Shown: positions 43,227 to 53,025, counted from the stretch's first letter. The stretch: 64,000 nucleotides of DNA from an uncultured Mucilaginibacter sp. (GCF_913773635.1 NZ_CAJYGQ010000011.1:124001-188000); one strand, 5' to 3'. The notes: generated from the letters alone by a model not told the origin. Program-made: numbers and translations.

Positions 43227-43538
43227 TTATTGCGGCTTTACTACTACCTCATCTGCAACCGGCCTGCGGTTAAAACCAGGCGATTTGGTGACCACAAATA
43301 CCGGCTTATTACGCTTATCAGCACTTTTCACCATTTTATAATCACCGGTTTGCATGTAGCTCATTACTTGTTTAAGCTCTAAAATCTTGCCTTTTTCATC
43401 CTTATATATAGGTGGTTCGGTGGTTCTGCCGCTACCATCAACAGTTACCGTTGTTGGTATTCGCTTTATGGTTTGCGCCACTGTTGCAGTTGTGGTAAAT
43501 GTAATTAAGATCAAGCTAAGTGTTAAGTAGGTTTTCAT
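43227..43538 (-). CDS. small secreted hypothetical protein
   Basis: 103 residues from the ATG at 43538, which places a signal peptide (MKTYLTLSLILITFTTTATVAQ) at the start. A longer frame to 43562 adds only eight residues. The mature part is basic and has no recognised domain (IPTTVTVDGSGRTTEPP, GDYKMVKSADKRNKPVFVV). It is divergent from ffh and stands alone. The function is unknown. Confidence 0.6.
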   Translation of the reverse strand: MKTYLTLSLILITFTTTATVAQTIKRIPTTVTVDGSGRTTEPPIYKDEKGKILELKQVMSYMQTGDYKMVKSADKRNKPVFVVTKSPGFNRRPVADEVVVKPQ

Positions 43539-43657
43539 TGACTGTTTTTTAGCAAGGTACAATAAAAGTTAAAAATAACTAAATATTTAGTTATTATTTT
43601 AACCTCGCTTTCTGTTGGTTAATTGTGGCTTTGTATACAACCTACGGCAAAAAACAA

Positions 43658-43665
43658 TACCTTTG
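43658..43665 (+). promoter_or_regulatory. -7 element for ffh
   Basis: TACCTTTG matches TAnnTTTG, 30 bases before the ffh ATG. A TTTG at 43630 may be the -33 element but the spacing is long. Confidence 0.45.
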
Positions 43666-43695
43666 TAAGCTCAAAATAAAGCAGTATTTATCAGC

Positions 43696-45024
43696 ATGTT
43701 TGAAAATCTTTCCGATAAGTTAGACAGGGCGTTTAAGGTTCTGAAAGGCCAGGGAACTATTACCGAGATTAACGTGGCCGAAACCATGAAGGAAATTAGA
43801 AAAGCCTTATTGGATGCCGACGTAAACTATAAAACCGCCAAAGCCTTTACAGATGATGTAAGGCAAAAGGCATTAGGTGAGAACGTGCTCACTACCATAT
43901 CGCCGGGGCAATTGCTCACCAAAATCATGAATGATGAGCTTACGGCGCTTATGGGTGGTACCACTGCCGAATTAACTTTTCCGGCAACGCCTACTATTAT
44001 TTTAATTGCAGGTTTAAACGGTGCCGGTAAAACAACCTTTACAGGTAAGCTGGCCAACTTCCTTAAAACGCAGAAAAATAAAAAGCCTTTACTGGTTGCT
44101 GATGATGTTTACCGCCCTGCTGCAATAACGCAATTACAGGTTTTAGGTGAGCAGATAGGTGTTCCGGTTTATGCTAACCTCGAAAGTAAAGACCCTGTAG
44201 CCATAGCCCTTGAGGGTATTGCTCAGGCTAAGCAAAACGGCAATAACGTAGTTATAATTGATACCGCCGGCAGGTTGGCTATTGATGAGGCTATGATGCA
44301 GGAAATTGAGCAGGTAAAAGCTGCCGTCAATCCACACGAGATACTGTTTGTGGTTGATGCCATGACCGGTCAGGATGCTGTGAACACTGCTAAGGTGTTT
44401 AACGACCGCTTAGACTTTACCGGCGCTGTATTAACCAAGTTGGATGGTGATACCCGTGGTGGTGCTGCACTATCTATTAAATCGGTTGTAAACAAGCCGA
44501 TTAAATTCATTGGTACGGGCGAAAAAATGGAGGCTTTAGACGTTTTCCACCCCGACCGTATGGCCTCGCGTATTTTGGGCATGGGCGACGTGGTATCACT
44601 CGTGGAACGTGCGCAACAGCAGTTTGATGAAAAACAAGCTGCCGAACTGCAAAAGAAGATTCGTAAAAATAAGTTTGATTTTAACGACTTCTACAGCCAG
44701 ATACAGCAGATCAAGAAAATGGGTAACATGAAAGATTTGATGGGTATGATACCTGGCGTGGGCAAAATGATGAAAGACGTTGAGATTGGTGATAATGCCT
44801 TTAAATCAATTGAGGCCATCATTCAGTCCATGACTCCGCATGAAAAAGCTAACCCTGATGCTATTAATCAAAGCCGCCGTGCACGTATAGCAAAAGGTTC
44901 GGGTACTGATTTGCAGGAAGTAAACCGCTTAATAAAGCAGTTTGAAGATATGCGGAAAATAATGAAGCAAGTAAGCAACCCCGCAGCCATGGCCAACATG
45001 ATGCGCCGGATGCCGAAGATGTAA
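43696..45024 (+). CDS. ffh: signal recognition particle protein Ffh
   Basis: 442 residues. The N domain is helical. The GTPase has G1 GLNGAGKTTFTGKLA, DDVYRPAAITQL, DTAGRLAID, DAMTGQDAVNTAKVF and TKLDGDTRGGAALS. The methionine-rich M domain (IKKMGNMKDLMGMIPGVGKMM and the terminal MANMMRRMPKM) binds 4.5S RNA and signal sequences. It targets nascent membrane proteins to SecYEG through FtsY. It is a single gene with its own promoter, ending in a long perfect hairpin. Confidence 0.97.
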   Translation: MFENLSDKLDRAFKVLKGQGTITEINVAETMKEIRKALLDADVNYKTAKAFTDDVRQKALGENVLTTISPGQLLTKIMNDELTALMGGTTAELTFPATPTIILIAGLNGAGKTTFTGKLANFLKTQKNKKPLLVADDVYRPAAITQLQVLGEQIGVPVYANLESKDPVAIALEGIAQAKQNGNNVVIIDTAGRLAIDEAMMQEIEQVKAAVNPHEILFVVDAMTGQDAVNTAKVFNDRLDFTGAVLTKLDGDTRGGAALSIKSVVNKPIKFIGTGEKMEALDVFHPDRMASRILGMGDVVSLVERAQQQFDEKQAAELQKKIRKNKFDFNDFYSQIQQIKKMGNMKDLMGMIPGVGKMMKDVEIGDNAFKSIEAIIQSMTPHEKANPDAINQSRRARIAKGSGTDLQEVNRLIKQFEDMRKIMKQVSNPAAMANMMRRMPKM

Positions 45025-45030
45025 TAGAAT

Positions 45031-45067
45031 AAACAGAAAAGCCGCTTTTAAAGCGGCTTTTCTGTTT
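45031..45067. terminator. bidirectional terminator between ffh and an SDR gene
   Basis: AAACAGAAAAGCCGCTT and its exact complement are separated by three bases, with A's and T's at either end. Confidence 0.92.
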
Positions 45068-45077
45068 GTTGGAATAT

Positions 45078-46091
45078 TTACGGATTACCTGCACCGCCTG
45101 ATGCACCGTAGATTTGCCCTGTAGCATAGCTTGCGGTTCCATCAGCTAACTGAACATATATAGAGGCTAACTCACCCGGCTGACCCGGACGGCCTAGTGG
45201 TGTTTGTCCGCCAAACATTTTGAGTTTTTCCATAGTGGCGCCACCGCTCACTTGCAGAGGTGTCCATATAGGGCCTGGTGCTACGCCATTTACACGTATA
45301 CCCTTTTCGGCCAGTTGCTTGGCTAATGATTTCACCGAACTCATATTAGCTGCCTTAGTTTGCGCGTAATCATATAATTCGGCCGAAGGATCATAAGCCT
45401 GCTCGGATGTAGTAAAAATGATTGCAGAGCCTGGTTTAAGGTGCGGTACGGCTGCTTTAGTGGTCCAAAACGGCGCGTAAATATTAGTTTTCATAGTAGC
45501 ATCAAAATCATCTGAAGATACCTCTAAAATGCTTTTGCGTGTTTGCTGACGGGCGGCATTATTTACCAGTATGTCCAGTCCGCCTAAACCTTGTACAGCT
45601 TGCTCAACTAATCTTTTGCAAAAGTCTTCGCTTTTTAAATCGCCCGGTATGGCTACTGCTTTACGGCCTGCAGCCTTTATTAAAGCAACTACTTCTTTAG
45701 CGTCTTCCTCCTCATTAGGCAAGTAATTGATAGCTACGTCGGCGCCCTCGCGTGCATAAGCAATGGCTGCTGCGCGGCCCATACCCGAGTCGCCCCCGGT
45801 AATAAGTGCTTTACGCCCCATAAGCCTGCCCGAACCTTTGTACCACTTTTCACCATGATCTGGCCGTGGTTCCATTTTGCTGGCTAAGCCAGGCCAAGGC
45901 TGTGATTGTTCTTTAAATGGAGGCTTCGGAAAGCGTGTAGTGGGATCTTCCAGAGGTGCTATTGTTAAATTATCAGCCTGCGGCTGCGATGTTTGAGTTG
46001 ACCCGAATACCGGCGACACTGCCGCGGCGGCTATTCCGGCTCCCAAGCCGCCAACTATTTGCCGGCGGGTAAGTTTATCTGATTGGTTCAT
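45078..46091 (-). CDS. Tat-exported SDR oxidoreductase
   Basis: 337 residues. The N-terminus SDKLTRRQIVGGLGAGIAAAAV has the twin arginines and hydrophobic stretch of a Tat signal. The SDR core follows: ALITGGDSGMGRAAA, NNAARQQ, TTSEQAYDPSAELYDYAQTK with the catalytic Tyr and Lys, and GPIWTPL. The preceding block (QPWPGLASKMEPRPDHGEKWYKG) is typical of the YghA/YhdF stress group, whose members are often cytoplasmic. Export of an NAD(P)-dependent enzyme would require a folded cofactor, which Tat allows. It is convergent with ffh. Confidence 0.85.
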   Translation of the reverse strand: MNQSDKLTRRQIVGGLGAGIAAAAVSPVFGSTQTSQPQADNLTIAPLEDPTTRFPKPPFKEQSQPWPGLASKMEPRPDHGEKWYKGSGRLMGRKALITGGDSGMGRAAAIAYAREGADVAINYLPNEEEDAKEVVALIKAAGRKAVAIPGDLKSEDFCKRLVEQAVQGLGGLDILVNNAARQQTRKSILEVSSDDFDATMKTNIYAPFWTTKAAVPHLKPGSAIIFTTSEQAYDPSAELYDYAQTKAANMSSVKSLAKQLAEKGIRVNGVAPGPIWTPLQVSGGATMEKLKMFGGQTPLGRPGQPGELASIYVQLADGTASYATGQIYGASGGAGNP

Positions 46092-46275
46092 ACTGATGTA
46101 CCTGTTTGTAAGGTATAACCAACCGTTAAATATGGTGTTTTATAATTTGTTAAATTATTTTCCGTTTAGGCAAAATCATTTTGAATATGCTTTTGTGTTT
46201 TTTGATGCTCACTAAAAATCAGACATACAATCAGTGGGGGTATTATTCAGGATAAAAGCGGGAGATTTTATAATA

Positions 46276-46311
46276 AAAAAACGCCCCGGATATCATCCGG
46301 GGCGTTTCATT
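46276..46311 (-). terminator. terminator downstream of the glutathione peroxidase gene
   Basis: AAACGCCCCGGAT and its complement form a 13-bp stem with a three-base loop, 21 bases after the stop of the peroxidase gene. It has T's on the leaving side for minus-strand transcription. Confidence 0.85.
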
Positions 46312-46327
46312 TAAACATTCATTTAAA

Positions 46328-46837
46328 CTATAACTGGCTGGTTATTTCAGTTGATAAAGGCTTTACGTTTGAACGGTAGCGGTGAATAAGTTTGCCGTTC
46401 TCATCAATTAAAAACTTTTCAAAGTTCCATTTAATATCTCCGGTAAAATCAGGGTTCTCCTGTGTGGTAAGATACTGGAACAGAGGCGCAATATCTAACC
46501 CTTTAACGCTCACTTTTTCGCTTAAAGGGAAAGTTACACCAAAGTTTTTCTCGCAAAATGCTTTAATATCACCATTTGAGCCTGGCTCCTGTCCATTGAA
46601 GTTATTGGCAGGAAAGCCAACAACCACTAATTTATCTTTATACTGATCAGCAAGTTTTTGTAATTCAGTATATTGTGGTGTATAACCGCATTTTGATGCT
46701 GTATTTACAATCAATAGTTTTTTGCCTTTATATTTCTTTAAATCAAATGCTTTACCGTCAATATTCTTTAGTTTAAAATCATAAACGGTAGATGGTGCTG
46801 TAAAAAGCAGGGCAAGCATTAATGCTAAAATCTTCAT
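46328..46837 (-). CDS. glutathione peroxidase family protein
   Basis: 169 residues. A short hydrophobic leader (MKILALMLALLFTAPS) suggests export. The thioredoxin-like fold carries the peroxidatic C50 in NTASKCGYTPQY, Q83 in NNFNGQEPGS, and W137-N138 in IKWNFEKF, so the usual Cys-Gln-Trp-Asn set is intact. Like other bacterial non-seleno enzymes, it probably uses thioredoxin or another thiol, rather than glutathione, to reduce peroxides. C95 may be the resolving cysteine. It is not obviously in an operon with ybeY, 48 bases upstream. Confidence 0.9.
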   Translation of the reverse strand: MKILALMLALLFTAPSTVYDFKLKNIDGKAFDLKKYKGKKLLIVNTASKCGYTPQYTELQKLADQYKDKLVVVGFPANNFNGQEPGSNGDIKAFCEKNFGVTFPLSEKVSVKGLDIAPLFQYLTTQENPDFTGDIKWNFEKFLIDENGKLIHRYRSNVKPLSTEITSQL

Positions 46838-46884
46838 GTTAAATGTTAGTTTTTGTTAAATAAAGGTAGCTAAACAAAAGGCAA

Positions 46885-47310
46885 TCAAAAAGCTTTTTTT
46901 GCCAGATATTCGTTTTCTTTATCAGTCATCAACTGCTTATCGGCAGGCTTCTTATCCAGGTATCCGAGCAAATGCAATGCACCATGAATAATAACTCTAT
47001 GTAGCTCATTGTCAGCCTCGACATTAAACTTAACAGCGTTTTCCTGCGTGCGGTCAACAGATACAAATATGTCACCAGTTATAATGCCCTCCTGTTCAGA
47101 GTTGTCAAAGGTTACTATATCTGTGTAAGTATCGTGATTTAGGTACTGACGATTTATCTGCAAAAGATATTCATCAGAGCATAAAATATAATTAAGCTCC
47201 CCTAATTTGTAGCCTTCGCTAATTATGGTATCCTTTATCCAGCGTTTAAGCTGTAGCTTATTTTTTAGTTTATAAGCGGTATCTTCTAAAAAAAAGTTAA
47301 TAGCAGCCAT
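46885..47310 (-). CDS. ybeY: rRNA maturation RNase YbeY
   Basis: 141 residues. The zinc-site segment reads HGALHLLGYLDKKPADK: H109 and H113 are present, but the third usual histidine (HGxLHLxGYDH) is replaced by D119 in LD. This form is common in Bacteroidota, so the protein is probably active. SYTDIVTF-like TYTDIVTFDN and GDIFVSVDR are other family marks. YbeY processes the 3' end of 16S rRNA. It follows an RsbW-like gene with no gap on the same strand. Confidence 0.92.
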   Translation of the reverse strand: MAAINFFLEDTAYKLKNKLQLKRWIKDTIISEGYKLGELNYILCSDEYLLQINRQYLNHDTYTDIVTFDNSEQEGIITGDIFVSVDRTQENAVKFNVEADNELHRVIIHGALHLLGYLDKKPADKQLMTDKENEYLAKKAF

Positions 47311-47745
47311 TTACAATTTAAAGTGCAGCTCTACCTCATTCCCTTTTGCATTAAATATGCACTGATCGGCCAAATGCTTCAATATAAACACTCCCCTACC
47401 GGTAAGTTTCTCCAGGTTTTCCTCGGCGGTAGGATCAGGCAAATCGTTAAAGTCAAAACCTTCACCTTCATCGGTAATAGTCCATATAGCACGTTTACTA
47501 TCAACGTCGGCATTAACAATTACCTTTTTATCGGCATTGAGTTTATTACCATGTACAATAGCGTTTATTGCTGCCTCGTTAAGGCAGGTCATCATGTTGG
47601 CAAAAGTATCCTCGCTAACTTTAAATTTATCTGCGATCTCCTCAATCAGGGCCTCAAGCTGTGTTATGCTCTCGTACGTTGACGGAAGTTGCAGTGTAAA
47701 CAGCTCCCCTGTTTGAACACCGTCTGATTGAATATTATTTTGCAT
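47311..47745 (-). CDS. RsbW-like ATP-binding protein (anti-sigma regulatory factor type)
   Basis: 144 residues from the ATG at 47745, overlapping the end of the DUF4175 gene by 11 bases; a TTG four codons up is also open. The HATPase_c_2 fold has the N box NEAAINAIVHGN, G1 TDEGEGFDFNDLPDP and G2 LTGRGVFILKHL. Proteins like this phosphorylate or bind an anti-sigma antagonist. No partner STAS or sigma gene is nearby. It ends exactly where ybeY begins. Confidence 0.85.
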   Translation of the reverse strand: MQNNIQSDGVQTGELFTLQLPSTYESITQLEALIEEIADKFKVSEDTFANMMTCLNEAAINAIVHGNKLNADKKVIVNADVDSKRAIWTITDEGEGFDFNDLPDPTAEENLEKLTGRGVFILKHLADQCIFNAKGNEVELHFKL

Positions 47746-50700
47746 TGAGTTGGTCAAAGTAACGTTTAATTTTTTGTTTGTAATAAAAATTTAAAGCAGG
47801 CGGCACAGTTTGTATTTGCTCAGTTTGCTTTGCTTTTAAGCGCTCATATTCCTGCAAAGCTTTTATATAACCCGGGGGTGTATCTTTTCCAACCCTGCTT
47901 TCCCGCTGCTTATCCTGTTCCCGTTCCTGCTCTGCTTTTTCAGCATCAAGCAGGCGGTTTTGAATTTGCCGCTGCCTTATTAACGATTCCTCCGTGATTT
48001 TCTTGTTTACGAGATCGCTTTCAGTTTGTTCCATTTCTTTCGAAATTTTGTCGAGGTTGCCAAGTTTACCTGTTCCGTCTTTATTTTGCTGCCTGTTAAG
48101 CTCTTGCAGTTGTTGCCTAATTAATTGCTGCTGCCGCGCCATGCGTGCCATTTGCTCGCTTATGCTGCTGCGTTGCTGCTGGCTTTGCCCTTTGGCGCTC
48201 TCACCCTGGTTACCCTGCTGCTGCATTTGTTCGCGCATTTTTTGCATGTTTTTATTGAGTTGCTGCTGCATTTGACTCAGTTGCTGCAATGATTGCTGCT
48301 TTCCGCTTTTACCGCCTTTGCTGCTTGCATTTTGCAAATTGTCTAATGCTTCGCTAAGCAGCAGTGCAAGGTTGTTCATGGCAGTCATTGCATATTGCTG
48401 GCTGCGGTTTGCTTCGGGTGTACGCCTATCACCTAACAGCTCGAGCGCTTTATCAATATTTGTGTTAATTGCAGTTACTTCCTGGTTAACGGTTGATTGT
48501 ATTTGTGGTATACGGCGACTTAAGGCATACAAAGTGTCCTCTGCTGTTTTTAAATTATCCTTAATATTCTTCTGTTTTTGAGCCATGCCAACGTACATCG
48601 GGTCGTTTCCACTCATTACTTTAAAAGCCTGCATTACCTTTTCCTGTTCAAAAGAGCTGGTAACTAACACTTTTAACAATTCGCGCAGCTGTTGAGCATT
48701 AGCCATATTCTCTTCCTGTTCACCCTCCTGCTGATCTTGCTGCATTTTTTGTGCCATTTGCTGCATTTGCTGTGCTGCCTGCTGTTGTGACCTGGCGGCT
48801 TTCGACTTATCGTTTTTTTGCAATTGCTGCCGGCTGTTGTCCATTTCGCGGTTTATTTCCTCCTGCTTTTTTTCATCGGGGTTGAAATTATTTTTTTGCT
48901 CCAGCTGCTCATTCGATTTTTTAAGATCGTTTAATGACTTTTGCACGGCATCAAAATTTTTCTTCAATTCCTCCTGCTCTTTGAGCAATTGCTGCATATT
49001 AGCACCAGGCTGTTTTGTTTTTTCAGATAGCGATTGTTGTTGTTCAGCCAGCTTTTGCAACTCATTAATATTTTGATTGAGTTTTTGTTCAAACTCCAGT
49101 TGCTTATAAAGCTCAAGCATACGATCGAGTTCTTTTTTCAAAGATTTATTATCGTTCTGCATTTTTGAAAGCTCACTTCGCGCACCATCTTTCTGATCTT
49201 TTTGAATCATTTGCTGCAACTTATTGAGCATGTCCTGAGTTTTTTCGTCAAGTACATGGTTCAGCAAATCTTCCATTTGCTTTTGCTTCTCCTGTAATTC
49301 AGGGCTTTGCTTTTGGTTTTCTTCGCGGTTGTAGCGGTCTCGTTTATTATCGGCCTGTATATCTTTAACCAATTGGTTCAACTCATTTTTTCGGCGCAAT
49401 AAATCTTCTATTTGCTTTTTTTCTTCAAAAGTTAATGAGTTTTTATTTAGCAGCAACTGGTTAAGTTTTTGTGCATCGCGCTCAACCTGTGCAGCTAATT
49501 TTACGGCCGATTGCATTTTTTGCTTTGTAGCTTCGCTATTGGCATCTAATTGACCGGCAAGCTCTTTTTGCGTAGGTACCTGTAATGTTCGTTCATTTGA
49601 ACGAACGGTTTTCGGGCCGGTTACGGCATCATTATCAGTTACTTCAAAGTAATAGCTTACCTCTGCCCCGGGTTCAATATTCAAATCTTTTAGGTTCCAG
49701 TAGTAAAAAAAGTTTGATTGGTTTGAACTTAAATCGGCCTTTACGGAGCGAACGGTGTTTTGTGATTTATTCCCCGGTTTCCTCACATTAAAATGAAACT
49801 TCAAAGCAATAAAGCCATGATCATCATGAATATCGCCGGTAAAATAAATTGCTTTGCTGCTTATGGAGTCTTGCTTTTGCTCTACATTTATGGAGGGCAT
49901 TTCATCGGCAATAACGTTAATCCGGTATTGTGCTTTATCTCCCTCATTAACATGGTTGCCTTGAGGGGTAAGACTGTATGTTGTAGCCTTTATAATACGT
50001 TGGTTGTATTTAAACTCACCTTCTTTGTATGGTTGCAGTTGTTTGGGTTGCTCATCTATTACAAATTTCAGGGCTGATGAATTAGCAGTATGTAGATACC
50101 AGTTTACCGTAGTACCTGCAGGAATGGTAAGATCGCCGGCGTTATTAAGCCTTTCACTGGTTTTATGTAAATATGCCGGATACTGCAGTTGGGCATCAAA
50201 GCTTAGCAAAGATGGTTTGAGACCAACTTTTATTTCATAAGGCTGTGAGCTAAAACCATTTGCCAAAATACGGAATGATGTATTTTGCTGAAGGTTGGTA
50301 AACGTGTAATGAAAAGCAGAAAGGCTTTCTTTATCAATTTTAAAGGTATTATTACCGGTTTGGACATAGACATTTGCCGGTAGGTTGTTGCCTTCAAGCT
50401 TAATGTTGAGTTTAAAATCGGCTCCTTGTACCGCTTTTAAGCTTTTGTTTAATATTACAAACTTGAAAGGGGCCGCAGGTTCAAAATGTTTATCGTGCTC
50501 AATAAGTCTTTTTGTACTCTCGGTCAATATAGAAGGCGCAATAAGCGATATTACAATAATTAATGTTAATGGTAAGGCAATCCATTTAAGATAGTGCTTG
50601 TTTTGGCCAAGGTTTATGGCCGATGGAAAACTAACCGGTGTTAACGCAGCAATTTTTTGATTAATACTTGCCTCAAGCAACTGGTAGCTTTGATGACTTT

Positions 50701-51067
50701 GCTGAGCTTGTTTTTTAAGCTGTAGTGTGTTAAGCAGTTTATCTTTTACATCAGTAAAATGTTCACCAATAATTTCCGCTGCCTCATCATGCGTAAGTGT
50801 TTTTCCTAACCTGAAATAAGCTAAAAGCGACGGTATAACCAGCAGTGCAATTAACGCAAGGTTAAGCAATATAAATGCATAAAATAGTACGGTACGCAAT
50901 ACCGTATTAAAATTGCCAAAATGCTCAAGTAAAACAATGGTTAGGTATGCACTGAAGAGTCCTGCGCCCAGAAAAATAAGTCCCCTTAATAAGTTGTTAA
51001 GATAATACCTCTTTATAAAAGCATTCACCTTACTTATTAATTGGGTATAACTATCGGGCGTTTGCAT
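47735..51067 (-). CDS. DUF4175 family membrane protein
   Basis: 1110 residues. Three hydrophobic segments (LLRGLIFLGAGLFSAYLTIVLL, VLFYAFILLNLALIALLVIPSLLA and WIALPLTLIIVISLI) are in the first 190 residues. A beta-rich middle part follows. The C-terminal half is long, charged and glutamine-rich (repeated QQ and MQQ blocks), almost surely coiled coil. The family is Bacteroidota-wide and its function is unknown. Such long coiled coils anchored in the membrane suggest a structural or tethering role, which is inference. The next gene starts inside its last codons. Confidence 0.85.
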   Translation of the reverse strand: MQTPDSYTQLISKVNAFIKRYYLNNLLRGLIFLGAGLFSAYLTIVLLEHFGNFNTVLRTVLFYAFILLNLALIALLVIPSLLAYFRLGKTLTHDEAAEIIGEHFTDVKDKLLNTLQLKKQAQQSHQSYQLLEASINQKIAALTPVSFPSAINLGQNKHYLKWIALPLTLIIVISLIAPSILTESTKRLIEHDKHFEPAAPFKFVILNKSLKAVQGADFKLNIKLEGNNLPANVYVQTGNNTFKIDKESLSAFHYTFTNLQQNTSFRILANGFSSQPYEIKVGLKPSLLSFDAQLQYPAYLHKTSERLNNAGDLTIPAGTTVNWYLHTANSSALKFVIDEQPKQLQPYKEGEFKYNQRIIKATTYSLTPQGNHVNEGDKAQYRINVIADEMPSINVEQKQDSISSKAIYFTGDIHDDHGFIALKFHFNVRKPGNKSQNTVRSVKADLSSNQSNFFYYWNLKDLNIEPGAEVSYYFEVTDNDAVTGPKTVRSNERTLQVPTQKELAGQLDANSEATKQKMQSAVKLAAQVERDAQKLNQLLLNKNSLTFEEKKQIEDLLRRKNELNQLVKDIQADNKRDRYNREENQKQSPELQEKQKQMEDLLNHVLDEKTQDMLNKLQQMIQKDQKDGARSELSKMQNDNKSLKKELDRMLELYKQLEFEQKLNQNINELQKLAEQQQSLSEKTKQPGANMQQLLKEQEELKKNFDAVQKSLNDLKKSNEQLEQKNNFNPDEKKQEEINREMDNSRQQLQKNDKSKAARSQQQAAQQMQQMAQKMQQDQQEGEQEENMANAQQLRELLKVLVTSSFEQEKVMQAFKVMSGNDPMYVGMAQKQKNIKDNLKTAEDTLYALSRRIPQIQSTVNQEVTAINTNIDKALELLGDRRTPEANRSQQYAMTAMNNLALLLSEALDNLQNASSKGGKSGKQQSLQQLSQMQQQLNKNMQKMREQMQQQGNQGESAKGQSQQQRSSISEQMARMARQQQLIRQQLQELNRQQNKDGTGKLGNLDKISKEMEQTESDLVNKKITEESLIRQRQIQNRLLDAEKAEQEREQDKQRESRVGKDTPPGYIKALQEYERLKAKQTEQIQTVPPALNFYYKQKIKRYFDQLNAK

Positions 51068-51303
51068 ACTATTGCTACTAAAGTATGGAATATAAATTTA
51101 AACGAAAATTTTAAAAAAGTATTTGCTTACATAGCAGTCATTAAAAATTTTCAAGGTTTAAATTGCAGGGATTTTAAAAATGCACTTAATGGTTAAACTT
51201 TTTAATTGTTTTGAGGGTTTATGATACAAGCAACCCAATAATTTACAACCACTTTGTTTATTTTTGTAACGAAGGCATACACTCTACAGTTGGATAAACG
51301 GAA

Positions 51304-52923
51304 ATGATCAACACGCTGCCATCGTTAAATAATGAAATGTTACTCCATGTTTTGTCGTTATCGAAAGATGCAACGGCTATTTACAGCGGAAATGATCTTA
51401 CAATTGAGTTTGCTAATAACGCAATGCTCGAATTTTGGGGTAAAGACAGCAGTATTATAGGGCAATCATTAATTGATGCTGTACCAGAATTGCAGGACCA
51501 ACCCTTTTTTGCTTACCTGCAAGGTGTATTTGAAACGGGTATAAGCAAAGTAGGCATCTCTGCTGCAGAAACTTTGCGTAATGGCATGTTGCAAACAAGG
51601 TATTATGAGTATGAATACAAGGCTGTTAAAAATGCGGCCGGCGTTACTTATTGCATATTACACACAGCAGCTGATGTAACTAACAACGTGTTAGGACAGG
51701 AAGCAATAGAACGTTCGCGCGAGCAGGAGGAGGCGCTTAACCGTGAAACTAGTTTGAACGAGGAGCTGGCAGCAGCCAACGAACAATTAGTATCAACTAA
51801 CGATGAATTACAGCAAATACAACAACAGCTCAATGAGTTAAATGCGGAGCTTGAAAAAAGAGTATTGGGCCGTACGCGTGAGTTACAGGAAAGCGAATCA
51901 AGATTCAGGGCTATGGCCGAAGGATCGGGTATTATGATAGCGGTTGAAGATGACGCCAGCCAAATTACATTTTTGAGCAAAGCCTGGGCTGATTTTACCG
52001 GCCAGGACCAAGCCACGCTTGCAGCCAACGGATGGACCGACTTTATACATCCTGATGATAAGCAAAAATACCGTGAACTTTACCTTGCAGCGTTTAATAA
52101 GTGTGAACCATTTACAGGCGAGCTGAGACTGCGCGGCGTTAACGACCATTATTACTGGATACTTTCAAAAGGTAACCCATTGTTCAGGCCCGATGGTTCA
52201 TTTGCCGGTTATATAATTACTTGTGTTGATATTACTGAGCAAAAAGAGCTTGAGCAGCGTAAGGATGACTTTATAAGCATTGCAAGCCATGAGCTAAAAA
52301 CACCGCTTACCAGCTTAAAAGCTTCGTTACAGTTGATGGATAAAATTAAGCATAACCCAACCAACGCAATGATGCCAAAGCTTATTATGCAATCGCGTAA
52401 GAGCATACAGCGTGTAAGCGCACTGGTTGACGATTTGCTTAACGTGCGCCGCCTGCAACAGGGCGAAATGCAGCTTAATAAAACTTATTTTATATTATCG
52501 CAGCTACTTAACGCCTGTGCAAATCCAATTGCTATCACCGGCTCCCACCGCATAAGCATTACCGGTGATTTGGAGTTGGAGATATTGGCCGATGAACATA
52601 GAATAGACCAGGTTGTAACCAATTTTATTAATAATGCCGCAAAATACGCTCCCGATTGCGGCCTGATTTCCATGCATATTGAACAGGTAGATGGCGTTGT
52701 AAAAGTTTCAGTATCTGACACAGGTCCGGGTATTCCTAAAAGTAAAATACAGCATTTGTTTGACAGGTATTACCGCGTCGATGCCTCCGGATTCCAGGTA
52801 TCAGGCCTTGGTTTGGGATTATACATAAGTGCAGAAATTATAAAACGACATGGGGGAGAAATTGGTGCCGACAGCGAACTTGGACAAGGAAGCACCTTTT
52901 GGTTTACCTTACCTATTGAGTAG
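51304..52923 (+). CDS. PAS-domain hybrid-type sensor histidine kinase (soluble)
   Basis: 539 residues without membrane segments. The first PAS domain is about 10-125, a coiled coil is at 130-200, and a second PAS with PAC is at about 200-315 (GWTDFIHPDD, GSFAGYIITCVDITEQK). HisKA carries H329 in ISIASHELKTPLTSL, and HATPase_c has FINNAAKYAPD, VSDTGPGIPKSKIQ and GLGLGLYISAEI. There is no receiver domain, so the partner is elsewhere. What the PAS domains sense is unknown. It is the last gene before tRNA-Pro. Confidence 0.92.
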   Translation: MINTLPSLNNEMLLHVLSLSKDATAIYSGNDLTIEFANNAMLEFWGKDSSIIGQSLIDAVPELQDQPFFAYLQGVFETGISKVGISAAETLRNGMLQTRYYEYEYKAVKNAAGVTYCILHTAADVTNNVLGQEAIERSREQEEALNRETSLNEELAAANEQLVSTNDELQQIQQQLNELNAELEKRVLGRTRELQESESRFRAMAEGSGIMIAVEDDASQITFLSKAWADFTGQDQATLAANGWTDFIHPDDKQKYRELYLAAFNKCEPFTGELRLRGVNDHYYWILSKGNPLFRPDGSFAGYIITCVDITEQKELEQRKDDFISIASHELKTPLTSLKASLQLMDKIKHNPTNAMMPKLIMQSRKSIQRVSALVDDLLNVRRLQQGEMQLNKTYFILSQLLNACANPIAITGSHRISITGDLELEILADEHRIDQVVTNFINNAAKYAPDCGLISMHIEQVDGVVKVSVSDTGPGIPKSKIQHLFDRYYRVDASGFQVSGLGLGLYISAEIIKRHGGEIGADSELGQGSTFWFTLPIE

Positions 52924-52977
52924 TGACAAATTTGGAATAGAACAGAATACTTGATTTTATAATTTTTATCAAAAATA

Positions 52978-52985
52978 TATATTTG
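52978..52985 (+). promoter_or_regulatory. -7 element for tRNA-Pro
   Basis: TATATTTG matches TAnnTTTG, 40 bases before the tRNA. The TTG at 52951 is somewhat too far for a standard -33 element. Confidence 0.5.
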
Positions 52986-53025
52986 CACTCCTGATAACAA
53001 TTCAGAATAGGTTAGCTAATGCTTT

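Noticed and set aside
47994..49076. Several plus-strand frames rich in Ser, Cys and Leu within the DUF4175 gene
   Set aside because: They are the reverse of glutamine-rich coiled coil and have no independent signals.
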